This document shows positions 7,793-9,838 of a stretch of DNA of 9,838 nt, piece by piece. Both the position numbers and the translations under genes were made by a program. How positions within the stretch are numbered: the first letter of the stretch is position 1; each line of letters begins with the position of its first letter. The notes under the pieces were generated by a model. It was not told where the DNA came from, did not search any database, and saw only the letters and a program-made list of their open reading frames with translations. Origin of the DNA: Chloroflexota bacterium (GTDB lineage: Bacteria > Chloroflexota > Dehalococcoidia > E44-bin15); the NCBI GenBank assembly GCA_015222405.1, contig JADFVG010000222.1:1-9838 (forward strand), given 5' to 3'.

Positions 7793-8159
7793 TCCTTACT
7801 CCCACTACCGAGGCAATTGCATATTCTCTAGAATGGGAAAGGCTGACCGCAAGCTCTCCCATACTTAGCTCCTCAGCCTTTTCCCGCGCCCTGCCATTCA
7901 GACCAACCGAAGGTTTCCCATCGGCGTTAGAAAGAACCTCGATGTCACGCCATCCGACCCCCACTATTCCCGTGCCCAAAGCCTTCATTACCGCCTCCTT
8001 GGCGGCAAAGCGAACTGCTAAGGCTGGAGCGCGATTACGACAGACGCAAAGCTCCTCTTCGGTATAAATTCGGCGCAGGAAACGCTCGCCCCAGCACTCC
8101 ACAGCCTCTTGGATGCGCGCTATCTCTATTATGTCCAGCCCAATATATGAAGTGCTCAT
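7755..8159 (-). CDS. acpS: Holo-[acyl-carrier-protein] synthase
   Basis: Transfers the 4'-phosphopantetheine arm of CoA to a serine of apo-acyl carrier protein, switching on fatty-acid synthesis. With the ATG at 8159 the protein is 134 residues and opens MSTSYIGLDIIEIARI, containing the GxDxxxI metal motif (Asp9). RFAAKEAVMKAL (50-61) holds the second metal ligand Glu55, and SLSHSREYAIASVV (106-119) is the C-terminal family motif. An in-frame ATG at 8186 would add nine residues, but it lies within the predicted -10 box of the likely promoter, so I prefer 8159. No strong ribosome site precedes 8159, leaving some doubt; AAGGGGG lies 3 nt upstream of the 8186 ATG. The final residues, about 124-134, lie beyond the usual family end and are encoded over the start of nnr. 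First gene of the minus-strand operon. Confidence 0.95.
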   Translation of the reverse strand: MSTSYIGLDIIEIARIQEAVECWGERFLRRIYTEEELCVCRNRAPALAVRFAAKEAVMKALGTGIVGVGWRDIEVLSNADGKPSVGLNGRAREKAEELSMGELAVSLSHSREYAIASVVGVRIEDRHRRADERA

Positions 8160-8176
8160 CAGAATTCTTGTTCCAT

Positions 8177-8205
8177 AGTATACCATATTCCCCCTTATCT
8201 ATCGA
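8177..8205 (-). promoter_or_regulatory. Predicted sigma-70-type promoter for the acpS-nnr-coaX-coaBC-valS operon
   Basis: On the minus strand, the extended -10 TGGTATACT has its TATACT hexamer at 8182-8177. TCGATA at 8205-8200 matches 4 of 6 bases of the -35 consensus, with a 17-nt spacer. Transcription would start near 8170, giving a leader of only about 11 nt before the acpS ATG at 8159. Prediction by pattern only. Confidence 0.45.
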
Positions 8206-8215
8206 ATAAAGGCCG

Positions 8216-8244
8216 TTGCTTTCCATTCTGGCTCATGGTATAAT
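8216..8244 (+). promoter_or_regulatory. Predicted sigma-70-type promoter for thyX-folD
   Basis: TTGCTT (8216-8221), a 17-nt spacer and a perfect TATAAT (8239-8244) preceded by TG at 8236-8237 form an extended -10 promoter. The expected start near 8251 leaves about 20 nt of leader before the thyX ATG. That is too short for a folate riboswitch, and the ribosome site is weak (GGGCAGG, 8253-8259). Confidence 0.6.
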
Positions 8245-8270
8245 CCGCAGTTGGGCAGGCTCAATTAGCT

Positions 8271-8987
8271 ATGGTTTATGTAGCTCTAATCAGTTACACG
8301 CCAGACCCTGAGCGTACTATCGCTGCTGCTGCCCGTGTTTCCGCTTCTCCCGCTGGCGCTTCCCAGCTCATGCAAAAGCTAACCCCACAAGCTGTTGATC
8401 GCCTCCTCACCAGGCTCATCTCATCGGGCCACCTATCCGTGTTTGAACATGCCAGCTTTACCTTTGCCATCGAAGGCATTTCCCGGGTTACCAGCCATCA
8501 ACTGGTACGGCATCGAATGGCAAGCTACACCCAGCAGAGCCAGAGATATGTCTCCTTAAAGGATTTTGATTACATTACCCCCGCCACCATCGGTGCCAAG
8601 CACGATTTGAAGGCCAGGTATCAAGAGATGGTCCATGCCGCTCACAGCCTCTATCTGGAAATGCTCGATGCTGGCATCCCGGCGGAGGACGCCCGCTATG
8701 TGCTTCCCCAGGCTGGCGAGACCAAGCTGGTGATGACCATGAACGCCCGGGAGCTGATTCATGTCTGCGCCCTAAGGCTCTGCCTCCGGGCTCAGTGGGA
8801 GATTGTGGAGCTCTTCGAGAAGGTTAAGGCTGAGGTGGAAAGGGTAGCGCCCCGCCTCGGAGCGGAGCTTAAGCCCAAGTGCTACCGCCTGGGATATTGC
8901 GATGAGGCGGTAAGCTGTGGCATTTTCCCCACCGCTGCTGAGATAGCTGAGAGAAAAACCAAGGAACTAACTTCTGGAAAGGGGTGA
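8271..8987 (+). CDS. thyX: Flavin-dependent thymidylate synthase
   Basis: Makes dTMP from dUMP using methylene-tetrahydrofolate as carbon donor, with FAD and NADPH as reductant, and releases tetrahydrofolate rather than the dihydrofolate made by ThyA (family knowledge). It works as a cytosolic homotetramer. The 238-residue product has the diagnostic ThyX motif RHRMASYTQQS at 80-90 (RHR, then Ser90), followed by QRY. Supporting blocks are HLSVFEHASFTF (54-65), ARYVLPQAGETKLVMTMNAR (141-160), ELIHV and LRLCLRAQWEI (168-178). Three cysteines at 204, 210 and 216 (spacing C-x5-C-x5-C) near the C-terminus resemble a tail seen in other ThyX proteins. The N-terminus MVYVALISYTPDPERTI fits the family and lies about 20 nt from the predicted start of transcription. 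It is divergent from acpS and 6 nt ahead of folD. Confidence 0.98.
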   Translation: MVYVALISYTPDPERTIAAAARVSASPAGASQLMQKLTPQAVDRLLTRLISSGHLSVFEHASFTFAIEGISRVTSHQLVRHRMASYTQQSQRYVSLKDFDYITPATIGAKHDLKARYQEMVHAAHSLYLEMLDAGIPAEDARYVLPQAGETKLVMTMNARELIHVCALRLCLRAQWEIVELFEKVKAEVERVAPRLGAELKPKCYRLGYCDEAVSCGIFPTAAEIAERKTKELTSGKG

Positions 8988-8988
8988 T
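8979..8988 (+). promoter_or_regulatory. Ribosome binding site of folD overlapping the thyX stop
   Basis: AAGGGGTGAT resembles the Shine-Dalgarno consensus, with its GGTGAT part ending 5 nt before the folD ATG at 8994. It contains the thyX TGA stop, so ribosomes ending thyX would sit on the folD site, which suggests coupled translation. Confidence 0.7.
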
Positions 8989-8993
8989 TGAAC

Positions 8994-9838
8994 ATGACGG
9001 CGGAGATAATTTCAGGGACTAAGATAGCAAAAGAGATTCGCGAAGAGCTAAAGGTCAAGGTGGATGAATTGAAGAAGGAGGGCGTGACCCCCGGTCTGGT
9101 CATGGTGCGTGTTGGCGAAGATCCGGCTTCGCTATCCTATGTCACAGCCAAGAGCAAAGCCAGCGATGAGCTGGGTATCTACGCGGAGACAATAGTTTAC
9201 CCCGAGGATACCTCACAGGAGCAGCTTCTGGCCAAGATCGATGAACTAAACAAGGATCCCAAGTTCCACGGCATCCTGGTCCAGCTTCCCCTACCCAAGC
9301 ATATCGATTCGGCTAAGGTCCTGAATGCGATCGATCCGAGGAAGGATGTCGATGGCTTCCACCCGGTCAATGTGGGCAAGCTCCTAATCGGTGATCCCTA
9401 CTTCATGCCTTGCACCCCCCACGGCGTCCAAGAGTTGCTTATCCGCAGCGGCAATAGCCCCGAAGGAAAGCATGTGGTTATCTGTGGGCGAAGCAACATT
9501 GTGGGAAAGCCGGTGATGGCCATCCTGATGCAGAAACAGAAGGGTGCCAATGCGACGGTGACGGTAGTCCATACCGGGACAAAGGACATGGCATCGATAG
9601 TCAGGCAGGCCGATATTGTGATCGCTGCCATGGGCAAACCGAAGGCAATAACGGCGGACATGGTTAAGGAGGGAGCAGTGGTAATTGATGTCGGGGTCAA
9701 CCAGGTAGGCACAACCCCTGAGGGGAAGAGGATACTGGTGGGCGACAGTGACTTTGAGGCGATAAAGGAGAAGGCTAAGGCCATCACCCCTGTTCCCGGT
9801 GGCGTAGGTCCTATGACGGTGACCATGCTCATGGTGAA
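8994..9838 (+). CDS. folD: Methylenetetrahydrofolate dehydrogenase / methenyltetrahydrofolate cyclohydrolase (3' end outside window)
   Basis: Interconverts methylene-, methenyl- and 10-formyl-tetrahydrofolate, usually with NADP, and so controls the one-carbon pool used by ThyX next door. Translation from the ATG at 8994 gives 281 residues with no stop before the window ends; full-length FolD is about 285-300, so perhaps 10-15 residues are missing. Motifs in order: SYVTAKSKASDELGI (48-62, with the catalytic-type Lys53 and Tyr49), GILVQLPLPKH (93-103), KDVDGFHPVNVGKL (117-130), PCTPHG (139-144), CGRSNIVGKPV (164-174, dinucleotide site), VIDVGVN (230-236) and TPVPGGVGPMT (265-275). The VVHTGTK stretch (191-197), near the nucleotide phosphate site, has Thr where the human enzyme has Ser, a mild change that leaves NADP use likely. 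It is co-transcribed with thyX. Confidence 0.97.
   Translation, partial: MTAEIISGTKIAKEIREELKVKVDELKKEGVTPGLVMVRVGEDPASLSYVTAKSKASDELGIYAETIVYPEDTSQEQLLAKIDELNKDPKFHGILVQLPLPKHIDSAKVLNAIDPRKDVDGFHPVNVGKLLIGDPYFMPCTPHGVQELLIRSGNSPEGKHVVICGRSNIVGKPVMAILMQKQKGANATVTVVHTGTKDMASIVRQADIVIAAMGKPKAITADMVKEGAVVIDVGVNQVGTTPEGKRILVGDSDFEAIKEKAKAITPVPGGVGPMTVTMLMV

Noticed and set aside
8160..8270. Possible folate riboswitch or attenuator before thyX
   Set aside because: The predicted leader is about 20 nt, too short for such a structure, and the rest of the interval is taken up by the two promoters.
1..9838. Mobile element, CRISPR array, defence system, tRNA or rRNA gene
   Set aside because: No transposase or integrase, terminal inverted repeats, repeat-spacer pattern, defence-type domain or cloverleaf-like sequence was seen; the window is almost fully covered by housekeeping genes.

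Overview
The window is bacterial chromosomal DNA carrying mostly housekeeping metabolism. Coding density is very high, genes overlap or nearly abut, and base composition looks moderately G+C-rich and even by eye. There is no sign of phage, transposon, CRISPR or plasmid sequence. The mix of a PHP-domain PolX, a type III pantothenate kinase, a flavin-dependent thymidylate synthase and a lineage-restricted helical protein next to polX reminds me of Chloroflexota, possibly Dehalococcoidia. That placement is a low-to-moderate confidence inference from family resemblance, not a database result.

Layout: (1) Positions 1-1514, plus strand: the C-terminal end of a family X DNA polymerase (its PHP phosphoesterase domain), overlapping by 4 nt an uncharacterised helical protein of 246 residues. 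(2) Positions 1525-8159, minus strand: five genes that read as one operon in the order acpS, nnrE-nnrD fusion, coaX, coaBC, valS. Junctions are a 38-nt overlap, a 14-nt gap, a 57-nt gap and a 4-nt overlap. (3) Positions 8160-8270: a short divergent control region with two back-to-back extended -10 promoters. (4) Positions 8271-9838, plus strand: thyX followed 6 nt later by folD, which is cut by the window edge about 10-15 residues before its expected end.

How the genes fit together: the minus-strand operon centres on coenzyme A. CoaX phosphorylates pantothenate, and CoaBC converts phosphopantothenate to 4'-phosphopantetheine. AcpS then spends CoA to activate acyl carrier protein; coaD and coaE are not in the window. 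The nnrE-nnrD fusion repairs damaged NAD(P)H, and valS is a translation gene carried at the operon's distal end. The divergent pair makes dTMP: FolD interconverts methylene-tetrahydrofolate and uses NADP, and ThyX uses methylene-tetrahydrofolate to methylate dUMP.

I see no convincing new multi-gene system here. The items most worth a second look are the unknown protein coupled to polX, the paired promoters at 8177-8244, the long acpS/nnr overlap, and two unusual active-site positions in the CoaC half of CoaBC. No stretch over 300 bases lacks a gene.
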